This document shows, piece by piece, positions 1 to 11,768 of a stretch of 64,000 nucleotides of DNA. The translations under genes were made by a program, and so were the position numbers. The notes beneath the pieces are model-generated. The model was not told the DNA's origin and ran no database searches. It worked only from the letters and a program-made list of their open reading frames with translations. The stretch comes from Termitomyces sp. T153. Lineage: Eukaryota > Basidiomycota > Agaricomycetes > Agaricales > Lyophyllaceae. The stretch is taken from NCBI GenBank assembly GCA_018296165.2, contig JACKQL020000037.1, positions 1 through 64,000 of the forward strand, read 5' to 3'. Each line of letters starts with the position of its first letter. The stretch's first letter is position 1.

Positions 1-2341
1 CACACTTGCAACAATCTCTGGGCCGCTCTGGAACACGAATGAAGAGTTGCCTCAACCCTGCCGCGACTGACCTCCCCGCCGCCCCAACAACCGTGAATAA
101 CCAACAAACCCCCACCGAGTGACCCTTGTGTTGACTCCGGGACCACCCACTCCTTCCCTGACAAAGGAACCACCGATCCCCAGACCTCCAAACTCAAGGA
201 AGTATCAGAAAATACGTAAGACTCCTCCGTCCCTCTCAGAACTTACCTTTGGTCAGGAGAGCAATGTTACGTAGATGATCCGGAACCTCAAATTTCGGCT
301 CTGGGCCCGAAGGAACTGGTCAGGACTGATCACCCGGCATCCTGCCCCCTCGGTCATTGACACTCCGGAGCACACCAAAGCACCACCTGAACATGCCCGC
401 CCACAGACGCAATACTCCGGAACACAACCCCGACCTGGACCAACTATGCCGCAAGAACAAACCCCGCCTCACCGAACCCCGCCGATGAAGAAGGCCCTGC
501 CGCCTTCGCCACCAGTGCCGGCAAAAGGGCCAGATCACGGGGAGACCTCCGTTCCCCCCCCCCTGCCAACTGCACTGCCAAGAAAACCAAAGCCCCGAAT
601 CCGCTGGGCACCGTAAAAGATTTGAAGTCGGAATTTCCGAGAATTGAACTCAATAACACCGCCCAAAATGCTGCGGGACTCCACCGGAGAACTCCCACCA
701 CCCCCGCCGGACCTCGGGAGCCCTCCCTGCGATGCCCCACCCCGTCCCAACAAACCCCGGGACTAGCCAACACAGACGGCACTAGCGGGCGTAAACCCCG
801 CCTCTGGGTGCACTAGGGATTCAACTCCCTCCTCACACCCCTGCGTGTTTCGCTTACTTCGCCCTCATACAAAACTAAAATCTCACTTCACACGCCCAGG
901 GACCAAGGAAAAGACATGTTCGCGTACAAAAATTATATATACAATAGGCGGGGGAGGCAGCAAGTCCGAGAGCAACAAGAAATGAGGCCCACACCCATCT
1001 CACTCCCTCCCCGGACCCCCTGGCAACCCAACCCCCAGGTTGACTTCCATCTGGGCCCGCACCACCGCTAAGATCTCCGCCAACCCCAGCAATGCCTCCC
1101 CCACATCAGCCGCCACCTCCCACCACGACCCCGGGGCCACCGCATTGCGTCGCCGATGCCCCGCCAACAACCTCTCCAATCACGCCATTCCCTGCTGCAA
1201 CTCCGGAGGCTGAACTGTGGATCCCTGCGTCAACCCATCCTGAATCAACGCAAACGCCGCGGAGGCACCGTCCAAGAGGACCCGATGCTCCCGCACCCAG
1301 CCTAAACCCAGAAAATGAACCGTCAGTAACGAACGGAGGAATGGGAGACAACTCACAAAGGATCCCCGCACGCCCCAAAGCGGCCTCATTGGCCAACCAA
1401 TCCTCCCTCCACCTCGCCGCCTCCAGCTCCACCCACAACGCATCCCCCTCCGGAACTTGCCCCCGCCCCTCCGCTTCCCCTGCGGGCTGCCCCTCCATCT
1501 GCGCCAGATGCTCCCGCAAGCCCCGCACCTCTAACACTTGCTCTGTCGCCACGCGCACCAAAGTGTTCCTCTCCCGCTCCATCGCTTCTTTCTCCGTCCA
1601 CGCCGTGTCACAATCCTCCCTCACCCGTCGGAGCTCACCCTCCCATACTGCCAACGACGTCGTCAAGGCCTCCACCTGCTTGCAAAGAAAGACCTCCGTG
1701 ATTGAAGGAATCGGTGTGGGGGGACTCGACGACCGTTCCAAGGGGACGCCCAGGACAGGAGAAAAAAGGGAGGACTCCGGAGGCCCCGCCGACAACTTGC
1801 GCCCACGCGGCCTCTTGCTGGGTCCCACCCCCGAGGGCGGGGAGGCTCGACGCTTCCCCCGAACCATCGCCGAGGATGCCCCCTTCCCCTTTGGCAACGC
1901 GGGACGAAACTTGGTCCGTTTCAGAACCCCCGGAAAATCCACTACTACTACCACAGACGATTCTACAGGAACCCCGTCAATCATCCCGAAAAGAAAAGTC
2001 GACAACACTTACGACTCCGGTCCCTGACGCTACCCTGGCACCGACGCTCGAACTCCTCACCCCCACTGTCGTACACCACCACCTCATCTAAATCAGCGGG
2101 AGAGACTACTGGAACGCTGGGGGAAGACATGATGAAATTTGGGAAACCCCGGGGCACGCCCAAAGCTTTTAATTGATTGAGGAGAACCCTAATGAAACAG
2201 CAGCCGCACTTCAACTTCATCTCCCACGCCGCTATCACTCGCTGCGGATTGATCAATATTGCTCAGCTTCGACTCCCATGCCCTGCTGATCCCTGTCCTG
2301 CCCCCGCATCTTGAAGGGTCTCGACGCTGAAAGGGGGGTGA
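1..2341 (+). mobile_element. Element A, copy 1: 3' part of internal region
   Basis: C-rich internal sequence of a putatively non-autonomous LTR retroelement, running up to a purine tract (GAAAGGGGGG, about 2,328-2,338) immediately before the LTR at 2,342. It is colinear with the second copy further right: bases 1-180 match about 7,277-7,742, 250-840 match 7,930-8,840, and 960-2,340 match 8,950-11,768 with insertions. The plus strand holds only Pro/Thr-rich open frames typical of biased composition, with no gag, protease, RT, RNase H or integrase motifs. The minus strand holds a spliced gene (1,180-2,130, listed separately). The purine tract and the LTR TATA box favour plus orientation for the element; with no clear primer-binding site this stays an inference. 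The 5' end is outside the window. Confidence 0.6.
1180..2130 (-). pseudogene. Antisense spliced gene in element A (copy 1), coiled-coil protein, premature TGA
   Basis: Not a family I can name. Three exons on the minus strand: 2130..2013, 1962..1357, 1301..1180, together 846 nt, giving 281 residues and then TGA. Intron 1 (GTAAGT to CTGTAG, 50 nt) and intron 2 (GTGAGT to TTTAG, 55 nt, with a CTGAC branch-like site) are standard fungal introns. The protein opens with an acidic segment containing DEVVVYDSGGEEFE. It then has a basic stretch, SKRPRG, like a nuclear localisation signal, a long heptad-like Glu/Arg-rich coiled coil (about residues 130-230), and a conserved C-terminal block with WVREHRVLL. 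The stop falls in a GCG TGA TTG context where copy 2 reads through with a sense codon, so copy 1 looks truncated by C-to-T change at a CpG. Copy 2 keeps the same features, which argues that this is, or recently was, a real gene. Confidence 0.6.
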
Positions 2342-3507
2342 TGTCACGACCCGTCCCCCGAAACCCCGCACATCGTCCATCAACCCCCCGAACCCCCAAA
2401 AAACCTCCAACGCTCCGCTGAACTTCCGCCCATGCCCCGCGCCTATCTCGGCTAACTCCGACGCCTTCCCGGCTAACTCCGACGGCCCCCTGGCCAACTT
2501 TGGTGCCTTCCCCGCAGCCACTGACACTTACCCTGGGCCTCCCAAACCCCAAGAACCACCCCTGCTGTTCCCGATCTTTGCCACCCATCATCAACTCAAC
2601 ACCCTGGTTCCTCCAACCTATTCCGGAGTATCATGACAACCTCGGGGCAGCCCGCGTTCTCCAATGATCCCATCAACGTATCAGCGTGGCACACTCCTTG
2701 ATCACAACTGACACCCGCCCACTCCGTCAAGCTCCGCCAAGCCCCGCTGCCACAGCCGACGTACCCCGAAGTCCTCGAGTAGTCAGTATATAAGTCATCA
2801 AGTAGCTCTTCGTACTCTAGTCTTGATATTGCTTAACGTTACTTATGGTCTGATTGTTTCGTGTCTCGTGTCTCGTTTTCTTATCTCAGTCTCCCGGTCT
2901 CATCTCAGTCTCCCAGTCTCATCTCAGTCTCCCGGTCTTATCTCAGTCTCCCGGTCTTGTCTCGTCTCCATTTTGTTATTGTTCTCGTTATCGTTTCGTA
3001 TCTCTATTCAAATCTACTCTTGTCCCATATCAACCCCATCCCATTTCGTCTGATGCTGTCTCGGTGACTCCGTCCAACCATTGTGCCCAAGTCTTCATCA
3101 ACCTTAATGACCTCACGAACTCCGCAATTACGATTATGAACCCCGACACTCCTTTACCAGGTCCGAACCTCGCTCTTTGCTCAGTCCCAGACTCCATCAG
3201 CTCCAAATGATCTCCCATCAAACCCCGGCTCCGTTCCCATTGATCACACAGCTGCCTACTCCTTCGCTTCCGCGAATCTCCCGTACAGTCTTCTGCCTGA
3301 ACCCCGCCAAGACTGTCTCATTTCCTCGCAACCCAACTTCTCCAGACCTCCCTGGATCCGTCCGGATCACATCCCACCAACTATCCGCACAAGCCATCAG
3401 TGCCCGGAACGTCTTCAAGTGTTCGGTTACCAGTGCAAGGGGATCACACCCGCCTAGTAAGGACTCACCCAGTGCAGCTGAGCCCCCGGGGTCAGCGGAA
3501 CCTGACA
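2342..3507 (+). repeat. Element A LTR 1 (complete)
   Basis: Bounded by TGTCA at 2,342 and TGACA at 3,507, which are inverted terminal repeats. It contains a TATATAA box at about 2,787 followed by a CT-rich stretch with four copies of a 20-bp tandem repeat (about 2,884-2,965, unit like TCTCAGTCTCCCGGTCTCAT). Directly preceded by a polypurine tract. About 1,166 bp long. Confidence 0.75.
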
Positions 3508-3689
3508 CACCCCTTTTAATAACTTAGGAAGGAGCCCCTGGCAAATGGTGGCTGCACCTCAACTTCCTTCCCCATGCTGCCACCGCTCGCTACAGTTTGA
3601 TCAATATTGATCAACTTTGATTCCCATGCCCTACCAATCCCTGACTTGCTCCCCATGTCTTGAGGGTCTCAACGCTGAAGGGGGGGTAA
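3508..3689 (+). mobile_element. Remnant of element A internal 3' end between two LTRs
   Basis: Only about 180 bp lies between LTR 1 and LTR 2. It matches the last stretch of the element A internal region (compare 2,160-2,341 and 11,590-11,768), including the terminal purine tract GAAGGGGGGG. This fits a copy whose internal region was almost wholly deleted, for example by unequal recombination. Confidence 0.6.
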
Positions 3690-4687
3690 TGTCACGACCC
3701 ACTCCCTAGACACTGTTCCCAACCCCTCCCAAGTTCCCATCTAACTCCCCTGAACCCCGCCCACACTTTTGCGCCCACACTGGATAACTCTGACGCTTCT
3801 CCGGCAAACCCCGATGGCAACTCCAACACCCTCTCTGTAGCTGTCAACACTCCCCCTGGAACCTTCCCCCACCGTCCCTGGCCATGTCATACGTCCCCAA
3901 CCCCCTACCCTAGTTTACCCAACCTGTCCCGGAGTATCACGACGTCCTCGGAGTGGCCCGCGCCCCCAACTGATCCCATCAGAATACTGCCACGGCCCGC
4001 CCTTGGATCGTACCCGACACCCATCAACTCTGCACAGCTCCGTCGACTCCCGCCACCATATCCACTGCCCTCCGGGGTACCCAGTAGTCGGTATATAAGT
4101 CGTAGAATAAGTCCCCAAACTTTAGTCTTGATATTACATTTACCTGTTTCCTATGTTTTGTCTCTCGTCTCGTCTCTGTTTCTGTTTTTAAGTTTTGAAT
4201 CTATCTTTTTCCTCAGTCTTGTCTTGTCTCTGTCTCGTCTCAACTGTACATATTTCCTTTGTTCTTCTAAGTTCCTCTTGCTTCCTACATCAGTACAAAC
4301 TCCGCGCATGCGCCATGACCCGAACATTCTTATAACAACTCTGACCCTCACTCCCTGCTTGGCCCCGGGACCCATCAAGCCCTGGTAATCCCCTATCCAG
4401 CTCTGGCCCTGCCCCCATCACCCGAGAAGCCTCCGCTTACCCCGCAATCTATTTGCACACCCACAAACTAGCCCTGACACCCGCCCTGGGTCAATGACCA
4501 GTACCTTCAGTCTTAGACTCCTCCGGACCATTCAGGACTTGCTTGGGCCGCTTTCCCTAGAACCCCCTTGCAAGCCTTCCCCACCTCCGCTCCAACTCCG
4601 GATGCCTGGTTATAAGTGCAGGACATCGCGTCCGCCAAGTAAGGACTTGCCAGTGTACTGAGCCCCCATCGTCAGCGGAACCTGACA
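3690..4687 (+). repeat. Element A LTR 2
   Basis: Starts TGTCACGACCC at 3,690 after a polypurine tract and ends GGAACCTGACA at 4,687. TATATAA at about 4,092. About 998 bp, so shorter than LTR 1, and it lacks the tandem-repeat expansion downstream of the TATA box. Diverged mostly by transitions. Confidence 0.7.
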
Positions 4688-5649
4688 CTTACCCTGGATC
4701 TCCCAAACCCTGAGAACCACCCCCGCTGTTCCCGATCTTCGCCACCCATCATTAACTCAACACCGTGGCTCCTCTGACCCATTCCAGAGTATCACAACAA
4801 CCTCGGAGCAACCTGCGTTCCCAAATGATCCCATCAACATATCAATGCAGCCCGACCCTTGATTGCAACCAACACCTGCCAACTCCGTCGAGCTCTGCCA
4901 AGCCCCGCTGCCACAGCCAACGTATTCCAAAGTTCTCCAGTAGTTAGTATATAAGATGTCGAGTAGCTCTTCATACTCTAGTCTTGATGTTACCTACCCA
5001 TTGTTAATGTTACCTATGGTCTGATTGTTTTCTTTCTTGTGTTCCGTGTTCCGTGTCTTGTTTTCCTTACTCTCAGTCTCCCAGTCTTATCTCAGTCTCC
5101 CGGTCTTGTCTTGTCTCCATTTTGTCATCATTCTTGTTATTGTTCCGTATCTCCATGCAAATCTATTCTTGTTCCATCTTGACTCCATTTCATTTTGTCC
5201 GACGCTGTCTCAGTGACTCCATCCGGCTGTTGTGCCCAAGTCTTCCTCAACCTTAACAACCTCACAAACTCTGCGGTTACGATTACAAACCCCAACACTC
5301 TTTCACCTGATCTGAACCTTGCTCTTTGCTTGGTTCCGGACTCCATCAACCCCAATTGATCTTCCATCAAACCCCGGCCCTGCTCCCATTGATCACATAG
5401 CCTCCCACCCCTTTGCGTCTGTGAATCCGGTCTTCTGCCTGAACCCTGCCAAGCCCGTCCCGTTTCCTCGCAATCTGACTTCTCCAGACCTCCTCGGACC
5501 TGTTCAGATCACATCCCACCAACTATCCACACAAGCAATCAGTGTCCAGAATGCTTTCGAGTGTCCAGTTGCCAGTGCAAGGGGATCATGCCCACCTAGT
5601 AAGGACTTGCCCAGTGCAGCTGAGCCCCCGTGGTCAGTGGAACCTGACA
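4683..5649 (+). repeat. Element A LTR 3, 5'-truncated, fused to LTR 2
   Basis: Sequence from TGACACTTACCCTGG onward continues as the interior of LTR 1 (from about 2,520), so the first ~180 bp of this LTR are missing. The join lies in the 15-bp string shared by the LTR 2 end and the LTR 1 interior. It carries a TATATAA box at about 4,948 and two copies of the 20-bp CT repeat, and ends TGACA at 5,649. Confidence 0.65.
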
Positions 5650-5805
5650 CCCAGACTTGCTCGGATCAATTTCCCCCAGCTATCCTCACAAGTCCCCAGT
5701 GCTTGGAACACCTCCGAGTGCCCGGTTGTCAGTGCAGGGAATCATGTTTGCCTAGTAAGGACTTGCCCAGTGTAGCTGAGCCCCCATGGTCAGCGGAACC
5801 TGACA
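5650..5805 (+). repeat. Element A LTR 4, 3'-terminal fragment
   Basis: A fragment of about 155 bp ending TGACA at 5,805. It is almost identical (one difference noticed by eye) to the end of LTR 5 at about 12,751-12,906. The match suggests that 5,806-11,768 is the internal region of one element whose 5' LTR survives as this fragment and whose 3' LTR is LTR 5. Confidence 0.65.
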
Positions 5806-8800
5806 TAATCTCAAGACTCTCCTTTACCCCACTCATGATGTCTGCACTAACCCCGCACACACATCCGACAAACACCTCCGATGTCTATGACCGGCCCATG
5901 CCTGGAAACCACTATGATTCATATTGCCCTGCCCAATTTGCCAAGGCACATTGAGTCACGGATCTGACACAAAATGCCCCTTCTGCCCCAGTTACATCCG
6001 TACAACGGCTCTGTCCATGGACACCCTCTTACAGCTCCCACACTCCCCCACCATCTCCACCAGCTCCGCCCTCCCACAGAGGCTGACTCCAACATCACCA
6101 AAGCCTCACCCAAAACCCCGGCAACAATTTGACCCAGTGCTCGACAACTTCTCCGACACCGCACCGTCACCCCTCCAACAACAATAGCAAAAGCCCCGCT
6201 GTGTAAAGTTGCTCACCACATGAAAGACCAATCGCCAACCTCACCCAAGACAACAATGAGACCTCTGAGAACATGTTCCCCCAAACCCCGCTGTTGGACC
6301 CTCCAACCCACAGCAACCCCATCCACAATGACACAAGATTCTGAGACCGACGCTGCCCCCCAATTACAGAACACACTTCCGGGATCAGTTAGAACCCCCC
6401 GGTCGACTCAGCCGTCACCTCCGCCAACAAATGAAGGGGCCCCAACGCCTCCGACCCAACCCCAACAACTCCGGAACAAGACCAAGAAATCCCTGAGCTT
6501 CTGGGCGGTCAAGAAAGAAATGGCTATGCTGCTCAAAGCACAGCCCAAAGTTAACGAGGAGAACCACGGCACCCAACTCTCAATGAAGAACAACTCTGGA
6601 CCCCCACCCACTACTCAGCACCTGCCTACTATCTCAACACCTTCTCCTGTACGATCCGGAACCTCCGACGTTAAAAACCCTTGATGCCAACCCTCCCTGC
6701 ACACCACCCCCAGACGTAAACTCTGCCACCAGACTCTGCCACCTCCCACAAAGGAACCCCCAGCATAGGAGTTACCCCGAACTAACTATAGGAAAAATGG
6801 CCCTACATGAAGTAGTTCCCGAAGTACTCTAAAATTGCTGACCTGTTCACATAAGGGAGGGAGAAGCCCCACCATCATTCCAGAGACTGCCAATCAACCC
6901 ACTCAAATGTCCTGACAATCCAAAGAGCATATGCTCCAACATCCATGGAGGACTTTCCTGCCAGGACCAATGACCCAAATAATCCTGTGCCGACTCAAAG
7001 CTGCCCCAATCCACCCCTCTGACCCACTCCAGATTCTAGCAACACGACTCTGGGGCCCCCACTCCGACTCCGATATCCAACCAAGGGAACCTATGATGCC
7101 AGCCCCACACTCCGTACAACCCTGCCCCTATGCCGGAAGATGTCTATCGAGCAGGGACCACATCAACGGAGTAACCTGAAACAAACCCCATGCGAAGTAA
7201 TCTCCTGGAGTACCCTAAAAGTTGCTGATGCCTTCCCCAAGAAGCGAGCGGTGCCTCTCCCCACTGCTACCCCCCCACATTTGCAATAACCTCCGGGCCA
7301 CTCCGGAACATGAATGAAGAATTGCCCCAACTCCACCGTGACTCCTGGGAAGTCCCACACCAATGCCTCCCCACGACCGACTTCCCCGCCGCCCTCCAAC
7401 AATTGTGAACAACCATCTTCCCCCATCCAAGCTCAGCTCCAGGAGCCACTGCCACTCCTACATGACAACTCCGCTGCTCTGCAAAAACCCCCCACTCCGG
7501 AGCTCCCCCTCCAATTTGTAACACAACCCCACCAACAAGTTAAGACCCAACCCCAACCCCCGCATCGACCCCAGACCCCTGGTACTCACGCTTGGAACTG
7601 CGGACCGACAAAATGTGCCTCAGACCCCTTCCTCTGCCCGCACCTCCCCCAAAGCCAACACAACCAACAAACCCCCACCGAGTGACCCTTGTGTTGACTC
7701 CGGGACTGCCCACTTCTTTCCCAATGAAGGAACTACTGATCCCCAGAAGGAACAACCCACGGAACGAGCCCCGAAGCATCTCTGCTGAGACAAGCCATTC
7801 TCCAACCAACCCCCGCACTGCCCCTGCCCAAAGAAGCATCCACCAATACAACCCCAACAGACCTCCAAACTCTAGGGAGTGTCAGAAATATGTAAGACCC
7901 CTCTGTCCATCTCTGGACTTACCCTTGGTCAGGAAAGCAATGTCACATAGATGACCCAGAACCTCAAATTTTGGCTCTGGACCCAAGGGAACTGGTTGGG
8001 ACTGATCACCCCACACCCCACCCCCTTGGTCATTGACACTCCGGAGCACACCAAAGCACCACCCAAACATGCCCACCCACAGACGCAATACTCCGGAGCA
8101 CAACTTCGACCTGGACCAACACCCCGGAGCACAGCAAGGCCCAATCCTGAGTGCCCTTCACCAAACACAATACTCTGGAGCTCGCCCCGCACAACCCCAC
8201 CAAATGAAAACCTCCGGGCATCCTCAACCCAGGAATTGCAACCCTAAGGGAGTACCACTGCCCCTATGCTGACCAATCCCACAGCACAGATGGCACAGAG
8301 AACAGCCCTCTGCAACTTACAGGGACCACCCTACCCTGGGAGCTCCGCCGCTAAGCCGCTAGGGACTCCCTCCTCTGACCAACTGTGCCCCGAGGACAAA
8401 CCTCACCCCGCCACCCCCACCATTGTCAAAAAGGACCCCCGCCACCCCGCCACCTGTGTCAGCACAAAGGCCAGACCGCTGGAAGACCCTGCTCCTCCCG
8501 CCAGCTGCACCAACAAAGGACCAAAGCCCCGACCACCCCAAACACACATCAAAGACCTGGAGGTCCACCCTCTTGAACCAGCACAACACACATCTCCACT
8601 GCAGACTGAGGAAAACCCCTACACCCTGAGTCCGAGACCCCGAGAATCAAACCTAGCAACACTGCCAAAAAATGCCATGGAACTCCGCAGGAAGAATCCC
8701 AACACCCCTGCCAAGCCTTGGAACTCTTCTTATGGCACTCCGCCCCGCCCCAACAACCCCAGGGCTAGCCGACACAGATGGCACTAGTGGGCCTAACCCC

Positions 8801-9115
8801 TGCCTCTGGATCCACTAGGGATTCAACTCCCACCAGCACCCCTGCGTGTTTCGCTTACCTCACCCTCACACAAATTAAAGTCTCACTTCACACACCCAGG
8901 AACGACGAGAAAGCATTGAAAAGTACAAAAAATATATGATACAAGGTGGAACGGGGCAGCAAACTCAAGACGACAAGAAGTGGGGCCTGGCCACCCCCTC
9001 ACTCCTCCGGAACCCCCACCATCCCCACCCCCAAATCAATCTCCATCTGGGCCCACACCACTGCCAAGACCTCCGCCAGCCCCAGCAAAGCCTCCCCCAC
9101 ATCCACCACCACTTC

Positions 9116-11551
9116 TCACCACGATCCCAGGGCCACTGCATTATGCTGTCGATGCCCCGCCAACAACCTCCCCACCCTCGCCATCCCCTGCTGCAACTCC
9201 AGAGGCTGATCTGCAGGCATCTGTGCCAACCCGTCTTGGATTGATGCAAATGCCATGGAGGCACTTTCCAAGAGGACCCGGTGCTCCCGCACCCAACCTG
9301 GCCCCAAACACAACCCATTTAGTAACAGGCGGAGAAGTGGGAACAACACTTATGAAGGATCTCCGCGCGCCCTGAAGCGGCCTCATTGGCCAGCCAATCC
9401 TCCCTCCGCCTTGCTACCTCCAACTCTGCCCATAGCAGACCACCCTCTGGCACCATTTCCCGCTCCTCCGCCTCCTCCATGGGCTGCACCCCCTACTGTG
9501 CTGGACGCTCCCGCAAGCCCCATACCTCCAGCACTTGCTCCAGTGCCACCCACACTGAGGTGTTCCACGCCCGCTCCAACACCTCCTTCTCCACCTGTGC
9601 TGCGTCTTGATCCTCCCTTGCCTGTCGAAGCTCCCCCTCCCATGCCATCAATGCCGCTGTTAGCACCTCCACCCGCTTGCAAAGGAAGACCTCCATGATC
9701 GAAGGCAGGGGCTCTGGAGAACTTGATGCCCATCCTAAGGCCACGTCCGGGGTAGGAGAGTGAATGTGAAACCCCAGAAGACCCACCATCAGCTTGTACC
9801 CCCGCGGCCTCTTGCTGGGCCCCACCCCCGATGGTGGGGAAGCTCTCTGCTTCCCATGGTCTGCCGCTAAGGATGCCCCCTCCCCCCACCCACTCTGCGG
9901 AGGCCCCACCTGCCCCGCAGACTGCCCTGCGCTCACCTCCCCTGACATCCAGGTCTTCCGCACCTTGCCCAGCTGACTCCGCACCCAGTCCTTGTCCCAC
10001 TCCTGCTCCATGGCAATGCATGCTGCTCACCACTCCAACAAAATCGAGCACTTCTTGTGGCTTGCTGATGAGCCCCAGTTATTGCTGAGCACTATTTTTT
10101 TTGGCACTTTGGACTTAGCGGCAGCTGACTACCTTGAATCCAACACAAGTTACAACACTCAGCACACGAGACTTTAGTGACCGTGAGACTTACCGATCAT
10201 GAGAAACATCACGTGGAGTCTGGAACCTGGGCCTAAATCATCAAGGCCTAGACCCTCCCTAGCAACGATTATTAGCAACCCTAGCAATTCCAGCAACGGA
10301 ATGGCGTTCCCTTACTATATATGGACAAATTATCAGACGTGTACCTTTTTTACTGTCATTTCTTTTGCCGAGCTTACCAACATACTTCAATGGCGTCTAC
10401 GCTTCAGGTATTGACATCAGATTCGTTACTTTTTGGTTTCATTTGCAATTAGGTGCTGCCAAGACTTTGCCTATGATTTTTCACTTAGTTACAGACTGAC
10501 GCCTTGTATGCACCCTAAACCCAGTGACAGACACCGTCACTAGTGGTGCCTATTTGTTTACTTTCCCATACTATACTTTGAAATGTATAAATACTGACTG
10601 TACATAGACACTAGGCAGACAAGAACAATTGGAGAACTGCTATCTTTGAACTCACCGGCAAGAGATTTCACTTTGCCTCTTTCACTCTTTTTATCGCCTT
10701 TGACCCAGGCTTAGCAATAAGTCTCCTTGACTTTGACCTCGACTTAGTGGGGTGCCAACTGCGGGTGCCTATTTTAGTTAACCCAACTTAACGACGCTAG
10801 CAATTACAGCTAGCGACTATTTTACCGACTTCTGCTAGCAATAGCGACTCCTACAGACTTCACTCCACAACGTAACTCCTGCTCTAGTTCTCTGGGACGG
10901 TTACCAACTCACCCTCAACTATTAACTTCCTACTACCAGCTACCTTATCTAGTGACTAGTGTTAGGTCCTCTTTTTAGGTTTCCTGCATGGCACTAGGTG
11001 GCATAGGAGCACATCATCGCGCGACACGGAAGGCAAATGGAAGTGTCATGCCATGAGCCCATAGAGGGCACATCAAAGACGCAGGCCTCGCCCTACCGTG
11101 CACAGAGAACACACTGTGAACAACAGATCAGCACATGCGATAAAGGAGAACTCAAAGGCTCACCGGGGCCTTGTTTTGGCACCATTCCAGCGTTGGGGGG
11201 CCCCAAGCCCACGCCAACGCCCTTGCAAACTCCTCTGCCGTCACCTCTGCCTGAGTGATTTGCTGCAGCGGAGGGACCCCTTCCGCATCCCCCACCACCA
11301 ATCAGGGCACCGTGGGACAAAATTTGGCCCACCTAGGGCCCCCCAGAGAACCCACCACCCCCATGGACAACTCTGCAGAACTCCATCAGCCACCCCGAAG
11401 AAACAGGTTGATGCTGCTCACGACTTTGGTATATTGTACCAGCTTGGCGCCAATGCTCAAACTCCTCCCCCTCGCTGTTGTACACGATCACCACATCCGC
11501 ATCTGAAATCAATGGGGCAGGAGAAGCGGCTGAATGACTGGGAGGGGACAT
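9116..11551 (-). pseudogene. Antisense spliced gene in element A (copy 2), disrupted
   Basis: Counterpart of the gene at 1,180-2,130. The likely start is at 11,551; the first exon encodes an acidic segment with DADVVIVYNSEGEEFE. Intron 1 (GTGAGC to CTGCAG, 11,421-11,373) is in the same place as in copy 1. A solo LTR (10,066-11,016) interrupts exon 2. Beyond it, 9,493-10,011 keeps SPPSGVGPSKRPRG and the coiled coil, and 9,116-9,349 keeps the WVREHRVLL and ELQQGMAR blocks. The second intron donor appears mutated (ATAAGT where copy 1 has GTGAGT). Conservation at the protein level in both copies, against poorer conservation of the other strand's frames, is the main argument that this strand is the coding one. 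Confidence 0.5.
10066..11016 (+). repeat. Solo LTR of the minus-strand gypsy family (gypsy-2)
   Basis: Begins TGATGAGCCC and ends GGAGCACATCA. It is homologous along its length, in inverted orientation, to the LTR at 17,506-18,655: shared segments include GTTATTGCTGAGCAC, the ACTATATA region and the CACTAGGTGGCATAGGAGCACATCA terminus. A TATAAATA box lies near 10,586. No convincing target-site duplication is visible (CTTGC on the left, TCGCG on the right). Confidence 0.7.
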
Positions 11552-11768
11552 GACAAAGAATTTGAGGGAGCCCCAGGGTATGTCCAAAGCCTTTTAATTG
11601 ATTAGGAAGAACCCCCTGATGAAGTGGCAGCCACACTTTGACTTTGCCTCCCACGCTGCCGTCACTTGCTGCAGATTGATCACTATTACTGGGCTTTGAC
11701 TCCCATGCCCCGCCGATTCCCAACCCGCTCCCCACATCTCAAGGGTCTTGACGCTGAAGGGGGGGTGA

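Larger units (their letters stand above)
5806..11768 (+). mobile_element. Element A, copy 2: internal region, interrupted by a solo LTR
   Basis: Net about 5 kb of C-rich sequence after removing the nested solo LTR at 10,066-11,016. It ends in the purine tract GAAGGGGGGG just before LTR 5. Plus-strand open frames (such as 6,220-6,684 and 8,266-8,787) are Pro/Thr/Gln-rich without recognisable domains. No RT, protease or integrase motif is visible on either strand, so the element would depend on proteins supplied in trans. Relative to copy 1 many CG dinucleotides appear as TG or CA. The minus strand carries copy 2 of the antisense coiled-coil gene. Confidence 0.6.

Noticed and set aside
275..2091. 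Plus-strand Pro/Thr/Arg-rich open frames (275-616, 1,092-2,027, 1,702-2,091) as genes
   Set aside because: They follow from C-rich composition, have no domains and lie opposite the better supported spliced minus-strand gene.
2884..2968. CRISPR array
   Set aside because: The repeats are contiguous CT-rich tandem units without spacers, within an LTR of a eukaryotic genome.
8266..9698. Plus-strand frames 8,266-8,787, 8,980-9,375 and 9,255-9,698 as proteins
   Set aside because: Low-complexity Pro/Thr/Ala content, not conserved as protein against copy 1, and no start or domain support.
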